A stretch of DNA of 64,000 nucleotides, taken from positions 1-64,000 of the forward strand of contig JAIELX010000007.1 of the NCBI GenBank assembly GCA_019752635.1, read 5' to 3'. A program made the translations under genes and the position numbers. Each line of letters begins with the position of its first letter. Positions within the stretch are counted from its first letter, which is position 1. The DNA is from Candidatus Obscuribacterales bacterium (GTDB taxonomy: Bacteria > Cyanobacteriota > Vampirovibrionia > Obscuribacterales > Obscuribacteraceae). The notes below the pieces were generated by a model. It saw nothing but the letters and a program-made list of their open reading frames with translations, did no database searches and was not told the DNA's origin. Positions 34,862-43,400 of this stretch are shown piece after piece.

Positions 34862-35801
34862 GAACTTCTCTCCCGCGAGCAGACTTATCAGCGGCAAGCA
34901 CCGCCTGCAGTTTTTCCGTGTTGACGTCTGATTGTGCCTTGCGCAAGTTTCCGAACAACGAACACGCTTCCGACACTTTTCTGATATGAGCGAGTTCCGC
35001 CAGTAACTCCGCGAATTCGGGGAAATTCTGATCGCGCTCGAGCATAACGGCTTTGACACTGGCTCGTTCAAGAACGTATGCCAGAATGTCGAAAACAGGT
35101 TCGACAACCGCTGCGCCATGCGTATCGATAACATAGTCGCCGACTTTCTTGTGTCCGGCAACGTGAATCTGCACAACTCGCTCCAGCGGCAACTTGTCCA
35201 CATACTCGAACGGATCGAAGCCATGGTTTAGAGAATTGACGTACACATTGTTGACGTCTAATAGCAGACCGCAGTCGGACTTCTCAAGAACTTCCGAAAT
35301 GAAATCTGTTTCGCGCATATCCGTGCCCGGCATCTGCATGTAAAAGGAAATGTTTTCCAGCAGGAAAGGGCGGCCGACAAAATCTTGCACTCTGCGTGCG
35401 CGCTCAGCGACATGCTCCACGGCTTCCCGGTTGAGAGGCAGAGGCAGAAGGTCCTGCATATACACGCCGTCAAAGCTGGTGAAGCAAATGTGATCGCTGA
35501 ACCAAGGACAATTGAGATCGTCGAGCAAGCGCTTAAGCGACTTGAGGTACTCGACATTGAGATCGTCAGTACTACCAATCGACAGATTGATACCATGAGA
35601 CACCATGGGGAACAACGAGCGCACGGTGTCTAACCGCTCTCTCGTTGATCCCCCGATGTCCATGTAGTTTTCAGGAATCACCTCGAGCCAGTCGATACTG
35701 TCTCGATGAGCTAAGGTTTCCATGGCTAGCTCTTTCCGCAATCCGAGCCCGATTCCGAGCTCAGGAAGTTTTTTCTTCAAATCGAGGAAATCGCTTGCCA
35801 T
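34845..35801 (-). CDS. MNIO (DUF692) peptide-modifying oxygenase, HvfB/BufB-like
   Basis: 318 residues from the ATG at 35801 (AGGGAT upstream). A TIM-barrel DUF692 protein: GIGLGLRKE, EVIPENYMDIGG, VSHGINLSIGS, the metal-ligand region WFSDHICF, LLENISFYM, LLLDVNNVYVNS, VQIHVAGHKK, DTHG and VMLERD. These His/Asp/Glu/Asn positions bind two or three irons in the family. Enzymes of this kind oxidise Cys residues of a precursor peptide to oxazolone/thioamide or thiooxazole groups. The gene 37 bases upstream encodes a Cys-repeat secreted peptide, the natural substrate. The longer frame to 36053 is a shadow of that gene. Confidence 0.93.
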   Translation of the reverse strand: MASDFLDLKKKLPELGIGLGLRKELAMETLAHRDSIDWLEVIPENYMDIGGSTRERLDTVRSLFPMVSHGINLSIGSTDDLNVEYLKSLKRLLDDLNCPWFSDHICFTSFDGVYMQDLLPLPLNREAVEHVAERARRVQDFVGRPFLLENISFYMQMPGTDMRETDFISEVLEKSDCGLLLDVNNVYVNSLNHGFDPFEYVDKLPLERVVQIHVAGHKKVGDYVIDTHGAAVVEPVFDILAYVLERASVKAVMLERDQNFPEFAELLAELAHIRKVSEACSLFGNLRKAQSDVNTEKLQAVLAADKSARGREVRVLSA

Positions 35802-35838
35802 GGTATCCCTGTAGCTAATGATTCGACGAAAGAGAAGT

Positions 35839-36192
35839 TTACTTGGCTTCTTCTTTCGATTTGCAGGAGCCTTCTTTGGCCTTGTCGCCATCTTTAGCTT
35901 TGCAAGAACCTTCTTTGGACTTGCAGGAGCCTTCTTTGGACTTTTCTTTCTTCTCTTTCTTGGCTTTACAAGATCCTTCCTTGGACTTGCAGGAGCCTTC
36001 TTTCGACTTGCAGGAGCCTTCTTTCGCCTTGTCATCAAGGTTGGTCTTTTCACTTACCTTGAGGGTGTCGGACTTTTTGCTCTTGGTGCATTCTTTTTCG
36101 CAGTTCTCTCCAGCCAAAGCAGGAGCGTGACCGGCTAAACCGAATGCGGCCACGAGGGCAGCTGCCAATTGAATTTTCGTGAGCTTTTCCAT
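35839..36192 (-). CDS. Secreted Cys-repeat precursor peptide with six KEGSC cores
   Basis: 117 residues. A signal peptide (IQLAAALVAAFGLAGHAPALA, cut after Ala27) is followed by NCEKEC, a short linker, then six KEGSC units. The cysteines are at 61, 68, 75, 90, 97 and 110, so the spacing is 7 residues inside two blocks, split by a Lys/Glu spacer. The linkers are very Lys-rich. The EGSC core is close to the EGKC(G) motif of HvfA/bufferin precursors modified by DUF692 enzymes. A DUF692 gene and its partner follow directly. GGAGA precedes the ATG. I infer a modified, exported, metal-binding peptide; chemistry and metal are unproven. Confidence 0.85.
   Translation of the reverse strand: MEKLTKIQLAAALVAAFGLAGHAPALAGENCEKECTKSKKSDTLKVSEKTNLDDKAKEGSCKSKEGSCKSKEGSCKAKKEKKEKSKEGSCKSKEGSCKAKDGDKAKEGSCKSKEEAK
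35844..36040. repeat. 21-base coding repeats in the precursor gene
   Basis: The KEGSC units are encoded by near-identical 21-base repeats (plus-strand core TTGCAGGAGCCTTCTTT). Five to six copies are recognisable, and copy number could vary by slippage or recombination. Confidence 0.75.
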
Positions 36193-36644
36193 GAATAAGA
36201 TATCTCCTAGATGATGTGATGAACCACCTCACATCCCCTGCGAATGTAAGCAAAGGAAATTCGCAAGAGATGAATTAGCATGTTAATTGACTAACATTAA
36301 CTGAACTGCACCTGAACGTAATGAGAATGTAAAATCGGTATAAGCCTGGCCAGTCGCGACTAATCAAACTCAACAGTTTGTTACAAACCCGAAAACCTCC
36401 ACAGTGCAGACTCTTTACAACGAGACTAATCGGTTCCGTTACGAAAACGTCCCGATTTTGAACATCTTATCATGTAACGCGCCTGTAAACCGGCCGTTAC
36501 GCCATAAGTGCTCTCGCTGAAGTCAACTCAAACCGTCAACTAGAGTGACGCCCATTCCTATATATAGACATATATAGGAATGCATTGAGCATTTTTACCG
36601 GTGAACCGAGTCCGGTTCGAATTGCAGTCAAATCGAGACCGCAA
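36193..36644. promoter_or_regulatory. Upstream region of the MNIO operon with two inverted repeats
   Basis: 452 bases. GATGTGA (36213-36219) and TCACATC (36229-36235) form a spaced inverted repeat 20-43 bases before the precursor start. CATTCCTATATAT AGAC ATATATAGGAATG, a perfect 13-bp dyad, lies at 36553-36582 shortly after the end of the second peptide gene. Either could be an operator or an RNA hairpin. No gene is seen here. The promoter of the precursor gene is not clear. Confidence 0.45.
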
Positions 36645-36950
36645 TCACTTCTCAGTCTTTTTATCAGATTTCTCCGATTTTTTCTTGTCGGCTGATTTGT
36701 CGGGAGTCTTCTTATCACCCTTGTCATGTTTCTTCTTCGCAGCAGCAGCACCCTTGTCATCAGCGCCGCAAGCGCCCGCACCGCAGGCACTATCAGAACC
36801 CAGACGCGACATTGTCGGATGCTCAACTACTCCCATCGGTGCAATGTTAGTTGAACCGGATTTTTCTGCAGCATTCACGGCACAAGCACCGCTTGCAACA
36901 CCTGCAATTGCCAGTAGGGCGAGCATCTCGTTTCTTGTTAGTCTCTTCAT
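36645..36950 (-). CDS. Second small secreted peptide with a CGAGACG motif
   Basis: 101 residues, AGGAG upstream of the ATG. A signal peptide (MLALLAIAGVASGACAVNAA) is followed by a 25-residue linker, the motif ACGAGACGADDKG (cysteines 56 and 61), and a very Lys-rich tail of about 35 residues. The overall plan matches the KEGSC peptide: signal, Cys motif next to Gly, charged Lys tail. Cys-Gly-x-Gly-x-Cys-Gly motifs also occur in DUF692-associated precursors, so this may be a second substrate of the MNIO enzyme at 34845-35801. Not a recognised family otherwise. Confidence 0.75.
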   Translation of the reverse strand: MKRLTRNEMLALLAIAGVASGACAVNAAEKSGSTNIAPMGVVEHPTMSRLGSDSACGAGACGADDKGAAAAKKKHDKGDKKTPDKSADKKKSEKSDKKTEK

Positions 36951-37039
36951 ATCTGCTCCTGAGCTAAAGGTTTACCTGGAATAAAAAGAATTCCAAACAA
37001 AAGACTGTAATCATAATGTACCAACCTAAGCGGTGAGAC

Positions 37040-37678
37040 ATGCATTGTATTTATCTACATGGCTTCGCATCCGGTCCGTCATCGACTAAAGCCACTTACT
37101 TCGCCGACAAAATCAGAAGTTGTGGTCTCACAATTGAGATTCCAGATCTCAACGTACCGACTTTTGAAAACATGACCCTAAGCAGCCAACTGGATCTAGT
37201 AGAACAGCTGGTTAGTCAGTCAAAGAAAGTTCTGTTGATTGGATCGAGCATGGGCGGATTAATCGCGGCAATGGTTGCAGGACGACACAGCAACGTCGCC
37301 GGTCTCATTTTGCTTGCCCCCGGATTCGGATTGTCGCGCCGATGGCAATCACTCTGGGGCGACGATGCATTGACGCGATGGCAGCAAGATGGTCATCTGG
37401 AAGTCTTTCACCATGCGCGCAAGCAACAAGCAAAACTGAGCTACCAGTTCGTACAGGATGCAGCGCTTCACGACTCCGAAAAAATACGTGTCACATGTCC
37501 AACACTGATACTGCACGGTACGCATGATACAGTGGTGCCTATAAGCGAGAGCATCAACTTCCGTACACTCAATTCGGAACAAGTGGAATTGCACACGCTT
37601 GATGACGATCATCAAATGTTGAACACATTACCGCAGCTTTGGCATCACAGCAGTTCATTTCTGTGCCGAATAGTTTGA
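37040..37678 (+). CDS. YqiA-like alpha/beta hydrolase (esterase)
   Basis: 212 residues. The start CIYLHGFASGPSSTKATYF is characteristic of YqiA/UPF0227 esterases. The nucleophile Ser is in LIGSSMGGLIAA, the acid Asp in HGTHDTVVP, and the His in LDDDHQML. It should hydrolyse small ester or thioester substrates in the cytoplasm. The natural substrate is not known. It is divergent from the second secreted peptide. Confidence 0.88.
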   Translation: MHCIYLHGFASGPSSTKATYFADKIRSCGLTIEIPDLNVPTFENMTLSSQLDLVEQLVSQSKKVLLIGSSMGGLIAAMVAGRHSNVAGLILLAPGFGLSRRWQSLWGDDALTRWQQDGHLEVFHHARKQQAKLSYQFVQDAALHDSEKIRVTCPTLILHGTHDTVVPISESINFRTLNSEQVELHTLDDDHQMLNTLPQLWHHSSSFLCRIV

Positions 37679-37830
37679 TTTGATACCGTTAACTTTATCG
37701 GCCGCGCACCGAATGGACAGATGCGGTGGCACCACTGTTGAAACTTACATTTGAGCAACCGGCAGCTTCTATGCCTCGAGCTTCTGAACCGCAAAGAGCG
37801 AATGAAATTCGAGCGCAAACTGACCCGAGC

Positions 37831-37858
37831 AAAAAAGAGGGACCCTTGCGGGTCCCTC
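37831..37858 (-). terminator. Terminator of the histone H1-like gene (minus strand)
   Basis: GAGGGACCC/GGGTCCCTC, 9 bp with loop TTGC, followed on the minus strand by TTTTTT. Confidence 0.85.
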
Positions 37859-37879
37859 CGGGATACCAAATTCGAAGTA

Positions 37880-38599
37880 TTAACCTTCGGAACTTTCTCC
37901 GCCGCCGCCCATGCTTTCGGCAGGTGCCTCAGCCTTGGTTTTCGCCTTACGCGCAGGGCGCTTGGCTGCGGTCTTCTTGCCGACGACCTTTTTAGGCGCG
38001 CGAGCAGTCGACTTCTTCGCAGTAGCTTTGCCTGCAGCCTTTTTAGCTGCGGGCTTCTTCGCTGCGGTTTTAGTAGTCGCTTTCTTAGCTGCGGGCTTCT
38101 TCGCTGCGGTTGTTTTCTTAGCTGCCGCTTTTCTTGCAACGGGTTTCTTCGCTGCTGTCTTTTTGGTAGCGGTTGCTTTCTTCGCTGCAGGTTTGCGAGC
38201 CGTAGTCTTCTTAGCGGTCGCTTTCTTCGCTGCCGGCTTACGAGTACCTTTTGCAGCGGTCTTCTTAGCGGTCGCTTTCTTCGCTGCCGGTTTTCTGGTA
38301 GCCGTAGCTTTTTTCGCTGCCGGTTTGCGAGCTGCAGTTTTCTTTGCAGCAGGCTTCTTAGCCGCGGTCTTTTTCGGGGCCGCTTTCTTAGCAGTGGTTT
38401 TCTTCGCGGCTGCTTTCTTAGCCGGAGCCTTTGCTGCTTTCTTGGCGGTTGTTTTCTTAGCGGGTGCCCGCTTTGCTGTCTTCTTCTTAGGCGCTGCTTT
38501 CTTAGGAGCTGCGCCGCCTTCTCCTTCCGCTACCGCGGCTGCCGGAGAGATGCTGGCGCGTTTACGCGCTTTGCGCTTCTTAGGCTTAGCTACTGCCAT
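37880..38599 (-). CDS. Histone H1-like Lys/Ala/Pro-rich DNA-binding protein
   Basis: 239 residues, GGAGG upstream of the ATG. After a basic start (AVAKPKKRKARKRAS) it is built almost wholly of short repeats of the type AAKKTTAKKAAPKK from about residue 30 to 215, with PAAKK in most units. The end is acidic and Gly-rich (GGGESSEG). This is the composition of histone H1 C-terminal tails and of bacterial H1-like proteins (AlgP, Hc1/Hc2-like). It should bind DNA or RNA non-specifically and help compact the nucleoid. Long frames on the opposite strand are artefacts of the same repeats. Confidence 0.85.
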   Translation of the reverse strand: MAVAKPKKRKARKRASISPAAAVAEGEGGAAPKKAAPKKKTAKRAPAKKTTAKKAAKAPAKKAAAKKTTAKKAAPKKTAAKKPAAKKTAARKPAAKKATATRKPAAKKATAKKTAAKGTRKPAAKKATAKKTTARKPAAKKATATKKTAAKKPVARKAAAKKTTAAKKPAAKKATTKTAAKKPAAKKAAGKATAKKSTARAPKKVVGKKTAAKRPARKAKTKAEAPAESMGGGGESSEG

Positions 38600-39223
38600 T
38601 AAATCGTTCCTCCATCAATTTCGGCGCAGAAGCAAATTTCTTTGGAACTATTGGAATCTTTTAGGTTCGGAGTTCTCTCAGGAATTTTTGCTTGTGCCAC
38701 CACTTTTAGTGAGAGCATGTGGATACTCTCGTTTGATCACACCACACAAGAATAGGTTACTTCCCGTTCCTATAAATTGCAAGGCCACCCATGAGTGCGA
38801 TCGAGTTACTCACGAGCCCCTCGGAACAGATCTCTGCGATCTGCCATCATCACGAAAGCCACTATTCATCACGTTCACCACAGACAGTTCGCAAATCGAA
38901 AATGTGAATTTGATCGCAAATTTGCTTTGAAAATTTTTTTGGAAATTTTTTTTCGGCGACGAGGTCCACTAGAAAAATTCGGACGTCGATCAAAATCAAC
39001 TTTGTCTTTGAACTCTTCCAACACTGAGTGATATACGGTCGCTTCAGCGAATTGATCGCTAATATCGTCATTCAGATCGGAATCGGCCGATCGACTTCAC
39101 GACTTTGGTCCGATTGAAGAAATGTTTACAAACTACAAATGGGGGACCGACCACCTGGCACCGGCGGCGGTTACCACCAGATACGATACCGCTTCGCGTA
39201 ATCGGCGATTCTCAAAACACTGG
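38600..39223. other. Intergenic region, 624 bases
   Basis: No gene is supported. It includes A/T tracts at about 38936-38961 (AAATTTTTTTGGAAATTTTT), which could be bent DNA or an UP element, and it should contain the promoter of the histone-like gene. The piece nearest to 39223 is Gly/Pro-codon-like in composition, but no frame holds. Confidence 0.4.
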
Positions 39224-40222
39224 CTAATCAATGATATCGCGCGACGGACCAGCGTATCCAAACGCAGAACGGAATGACTCAGCTTGAACCGATTTGAGAT
39301 CGGCGAAGTCGATCACGTCATGATCGATCAAGCGCTCATATTCACCCGGCAAAGTACAAGGCGCAGGATTTCGGCCCGGATTATCCGTGCAAACCGCAAT
39401 GGCGACCCCGGCTTGCTTACAGCGAACAAACACTTCTTTGAGCCGATTGAAATCCTTGAGAACACCTGTCTGACGATAGCTGGTTGGACACACTTCCAAA
39501 GTTATTCCCCGCTTCGCGAGATCCTTGAGCAACTCGGGTCGCTCGAGCGGAATATGGATTCCGTGGCCAATTCGGTCCAACACCTGAAAGAACTGGGGAT
39601 GAATGTTTTCCGGGCCTGTCTCGCCCAAATGTGCAGTCGTTTTCAGACCACTGGTTCGAGCTTTCTTCAAAAGCTTGACCCAAACTTCCCACTTTTCAGG
39701 TTCGATTTCCGGACCGGCCAGATCGATCCCGACAACCGGTCCCTGATTTTCCCGAGCACATTGCAAAATGGCCTCGTTCAGGTGAACCGGCAAGCGCCGA
39801 TCGAGGCAAAGGATCTGTTTGACTATGATCGGATATTCAGAAGGACGAACATTCGCCGTCACCGTTTCTACGATATCGTTCATCTGACCAATTCGTTGAG
39901 ACTCAGTCAGGTTCTTGTCCGTGCGGAAATACGGGTTATAGCGAATCTCCATGTACTGGAGGTTCTCAAACGTGTATGCGCCGCGACAGAGACGCAAACA
40001 AAAATAGGGCAGGTGCTCGAGACTTTGAAGCTCCTCCACCAGGCTGTGAATCTTGACGAATTCTTCCAGCGTTCGACAGGGTCGAGTGAACCAGGAAAGA
40101 AATCCATCATAGTCCGGAAAGTAATTAAGAACCGGATGATCGTTCTTTACCAGAAACTTGTAGATGATCCGGGGGTGTAGAGCTCCGCCCAGATGACGGT
40201 GCAGGTCCGCATAAAGTGTCAT
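39224..40222 (-). CDS. Adenosine deaminase-family amidohydrolase
   Basis: 332 residues. The amidohydrolase metal motif is YADLHRHLGGAL near the N-terminus (HxH). Further landmarks are GIDLAGPE, TAHLGETGPEN (metal His plus catalytic Glu), RIGHGIHI, LEVCPTSYRQTG, and the metal Asp in VAVCTDNPGRN-like IAVCTDNP. This is the set for adenosine/AMP deaminases, though the usual TDDP is TDNP here. Substrate (adenosine, adenine, or another purine) is not certain. Its ATG overlaps a tiny upstream frame. The next upstream gene on this strand is the RelE/helicase/TPR gene, 274 bases away. Confidence 0.85.
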   Translation of the reverse strand: MTLYADLHRHLGGALHPRIIYKFLVKNDHPVLNYFPDYDGFLSWFTRPCRTLEEFVKIHSLVEELQSLEHLPYFCLRLCRGAYTFENLQYMEIRYNPYFRTDKNLTESQRIGQMNDIVETVTANVRPSEYPIIVKQILCLDRRLPVHLNEAILQCARENQGPVVGIDLAGPEIEPEKWEVWVKLLKKARTSGLKTTAHLGETGPENIHPQFFQVLDRIGHGIHIPLERPELLKDLAKRGITLEVCPTSYRQTGVLKDFNRLKEVFVRCKQAGVAIAVCTDNPGRNPAPCTLPGEYERLIDHDVIDFADLKSVQAESFRSAFGYAGPSRDIID

Positions 40223-40496
40223 TTCGGTTGTTCACCTTTCCCGACGAGACGCCGGCTTTTATGTATATATACCTCTAAACGACAAATGTCAGCGCGACTT
40301 CGTACTGAATCTCCAAATGCATTGGGAGAAGCACGCAACACTTGCAGGAGCGCATCACAATCTTGCAGTTCGCCTTGCTCTGATAAGAAATCGGGAAGCA
40401 ACTTGCGCAATATTATCTACGACTCAGACGGAGAAGAGTAATTATCTCAGCTAATGAGCTGGAATCTTCGGGCTAAAAACAAATGCGAGTACAAAC

Positions 40497-43400
40497 TTAT
40501 AGCCAGTTGACGGCATTGCGGCATCGAGCGGCTCCATCGGCATCATTACAGCGTTCATAGAGCTGACATGCCTCATCCCAACGCTTCAATTGTTCCAGGC
40601 AGTGAGCAGCTTTGCCCCACTGATTGGCCTTCTTAAAACAACGCGCAGCCTCTTCTAACTTGCCATCTTGCATATGGCATCGTGCTGCGTCTGCAAATTT
40701 CGTCGCCTTCTCAAAATTGACCGCGGCCCGACTGTAAATGACACACTGCTCAAATTTGCGTGCCGCGTCCAGATAGCTGCGAGTTTGCTCAAGAATCTCA
40801 GCATGAATTACCTCGCGGCCGGTTTCTACGGACCAGCTAATCAAATTGGAGATAATCGCTGCCTCAGTCGCCTTACCGTTACTACGAACCAGCTCGACCG
40901 CCTTGGCGGACTGAGAGCTCAAAAGGTACAGCCGTGCGGCATCTTCAATTCTGCCCAGTCGACTCAACACCGATGCCGCGGCCGATAAGTTATTGCTCTT
41001 GAGATAAGCGTTAGCCGATTCGCTAAATCGATTCAATCGCTCAAAACAGTAACCCGCGTCATTGAACTTGTCACATTTCAAAAACAGGTCGGCCGCAGCG
41101 GCCAATTCTCCTGATTGTTCGTAGCATCGAGCAGCAGCTTCAAATTGTTGGAGTTCTTCAAACAGCAGCGCGGCGTCGGCCGCACTGCCGGCCTGTTGCA
41201 AACAATGTGCTGCACGCTCTTTCTTTTGCAATGTTAAGAACAAACTGGCCGCTCGCTGCCAATTCCTCGACCTTTCGTGCATTCGAGCCGCCCCGTACAC
41301 ATCGCCGGCCACCTCCAACAAACGTGCGGAATCTGCCAGCCGACCCGATTTTCCGTAAAGATGCGCCGCTCGTTTAACGGCTCCGGATTTTTCAAAAGCC
41401 TCGGCAGCTTCCGTCCAGCGATTCAATGCCTCAAAGATTGTCCCCGCTCTTTCGAACAGGCCGGCGCGGAAGAAACAGCGTGCAGACTCAAGTTTGTCTT
41501 TGACCTTGAGATACATTTCACCGGCAGCGGAAAAGTCTTCGACCTTTACATAAAGTTCGGCAGCTTGCAAATAGGAACCCTTCAATCGATAAATATCTGC
41601 TGCAGAGCGAAACATTCCGGCTTTAACGCAAGCAGAGGCAGCTCGATCAAATTCACCCGCTGAGCCTAGGGTTTCAGCGGCCATCACCCAATTCTCAGTC
41701 TGCTCATACAGCTTGGCCGCTTGCCCGTAGTCACCGGCGTATTCGAAACACCGCGCGGCATCCTCCAATTGTGAACATTGCAGGTACATATTTGCAGCGT
41801 CGAGGAATCGGCTGGTTTCCTCCAAACAATACGCAGCTTCTCGAAATTGTCCGGAGCGACGCAACAGCGGTTCGGCTTCTTCGAATAGTTCCAGCGAAAA
41901 AAATGCTTTGCCCAGACGTGCGTAGTCGTGACATCTTTTCCACAATTTCAAGGCACGAGACTTGCAACGCTCCGCATAATCCGGATCGAGGCGCAGAGCG
42001 CGCGCATCGGTCGAATCCCCCGAATGTGCCGCAGAGCGCTCCGGTAGCGCTGTTTCAGAATCAGGCATCGGCAGCGCAGGAAGCGCAAGCAGTTTCGGAT
42101 CGATCGAGGGAAACGTTGAGTGAGGCAACAGTCGCGCGGTTGTGTCGTGACCGACCGACGATGTCTGTCCCTTATCGGACACAATACTTTTGTGATTCTG
42201 AAATTCTTGCCATAGATCTTCGGCGACTTTTCGCTCCAGGAATATCACGTTGTAATTTGGTAAGTACTGCTCACGTTTCGAGTGATAATGCAGCAACTGC
42301 GTCACTGCGGCCGTTCGATTATCCTGCTCGACCAAATCGAGAAAATGCTCATAACGCTCTCCGCACAGCAGTTTAAGACCTTCGAGATCTTCCGGCAACA
42401 GGTACAGGAGCAAACTTCGCCTTGCCCTAGTTGCGGCCATGTACCAGAGGTCGAACAATCGAGCAGTCTCAATTTCACCAATGTCGCAAGTTTGAATTGA
42501 AGAAAAGGGCCGATACAGGATCGTGTCTTCGAACTCCATGCCTTTGCTGGATTTCACAGGCAAAAGAAAAAAGGCCTCATTGTCGGCAAGCATGCGCCTC
42601 ATCTCCGGTAACGTAGTTTCGTCTTCGGAGAGAATCACCATCGGTGGTCCCGACCACTCAGCGCGACCGATCAATCGATCAGCGAACGCTGCAAACTCTT
42701 GCGCAGAGCCAATTACGACTTGCGGCTTTGAGCCGTGATGCAGCGGCGGTAAGCCCAAATCCGCAGCCGGTTCAGCGGCCAGCGAGCGAAGAAATACTCC
42801 AAGGTCGTAAATTTCACGAGTATTTCTGTAATTGGAATGTAGCTGAACCTTCACGGTGGAATTCGGTCTATGAAGATTGCGGAAGATGCCCTCGATGTAC
42901 GCGTGAATTTCTTGCCATCGAAATCCGGACCGACTAATGTTCTGATTAATATCGCCGGAGATGAACGGAAAAGTAATGTTCGCTTTGGAGTGTTTGCATT
43001 GATTCTCCCAAAACAACATTATGGACTTCCACTCCAGCTCGGTAAAATCCTGAATCTCATCAATGACAATCCATGCGGCTTGCTCTTCCGACGCAAGGAT
43101 GCACCGATTCCTCTGATGGTTGTAATTGAGCCGGATCAGATCAGCTTCATCATGAAGCTTTGATCGCTTCAGCCATTGGTCGTAATTAGCGAATACTTCC
43201 AGAATCTCATCAAGGTCACTTGGCACGCGCCCGTAGTCTTTGAAGATGCGAGAGTAGTCTTCCTTATGTTGCGGTAGTCGATCAGTCCCCGGGACGAATC
43301 GACCTTTCAATATCGAATACACAAGATTGTAGAACGCTTCTGCATCGTATGTTCGCGACCAGCGCGACTTCCCGGCGATTATCCTTTGCAAGGCCGCTAT

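Noticed and set aside
34862..35224. Upstream extension of the DUF2063-type frame
   Set aside because: It runs inside the MNIO coding region and has no family similarity; GTG at 34861 gives the usual start.
35802..36053. Upstream extension of the MNIO frame (Lys/Pro-rich)
   Set aside because: It is the frame-shifted shadow of the KEGSC precursor gene; the ATG at 35801 has a ribosome site and the family N-terminus.
36213..36235. CRP site (TGTGA and TCACA) before the precursor gene
   Set aside because: The spacing between half-sites is 9 bases instead of 6, so a standard CRP site does not fit.
37751..38930. Long plus-strand frames opposite the histone-like gene
   Set aside because: They are antisense readings of the AAKK repeats, Leu/Phe/Ala-rich without ribosome sites; the minus-strand protein has a good start and terminator.
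40219..40410. 63-residue minus-strand frame overlapping the deaminase start in ATGA fashion
   Set aside because: Only a TTG start with a stop codon three codons upstream and no ribosome site; the coupling-like overlap is probably chance.
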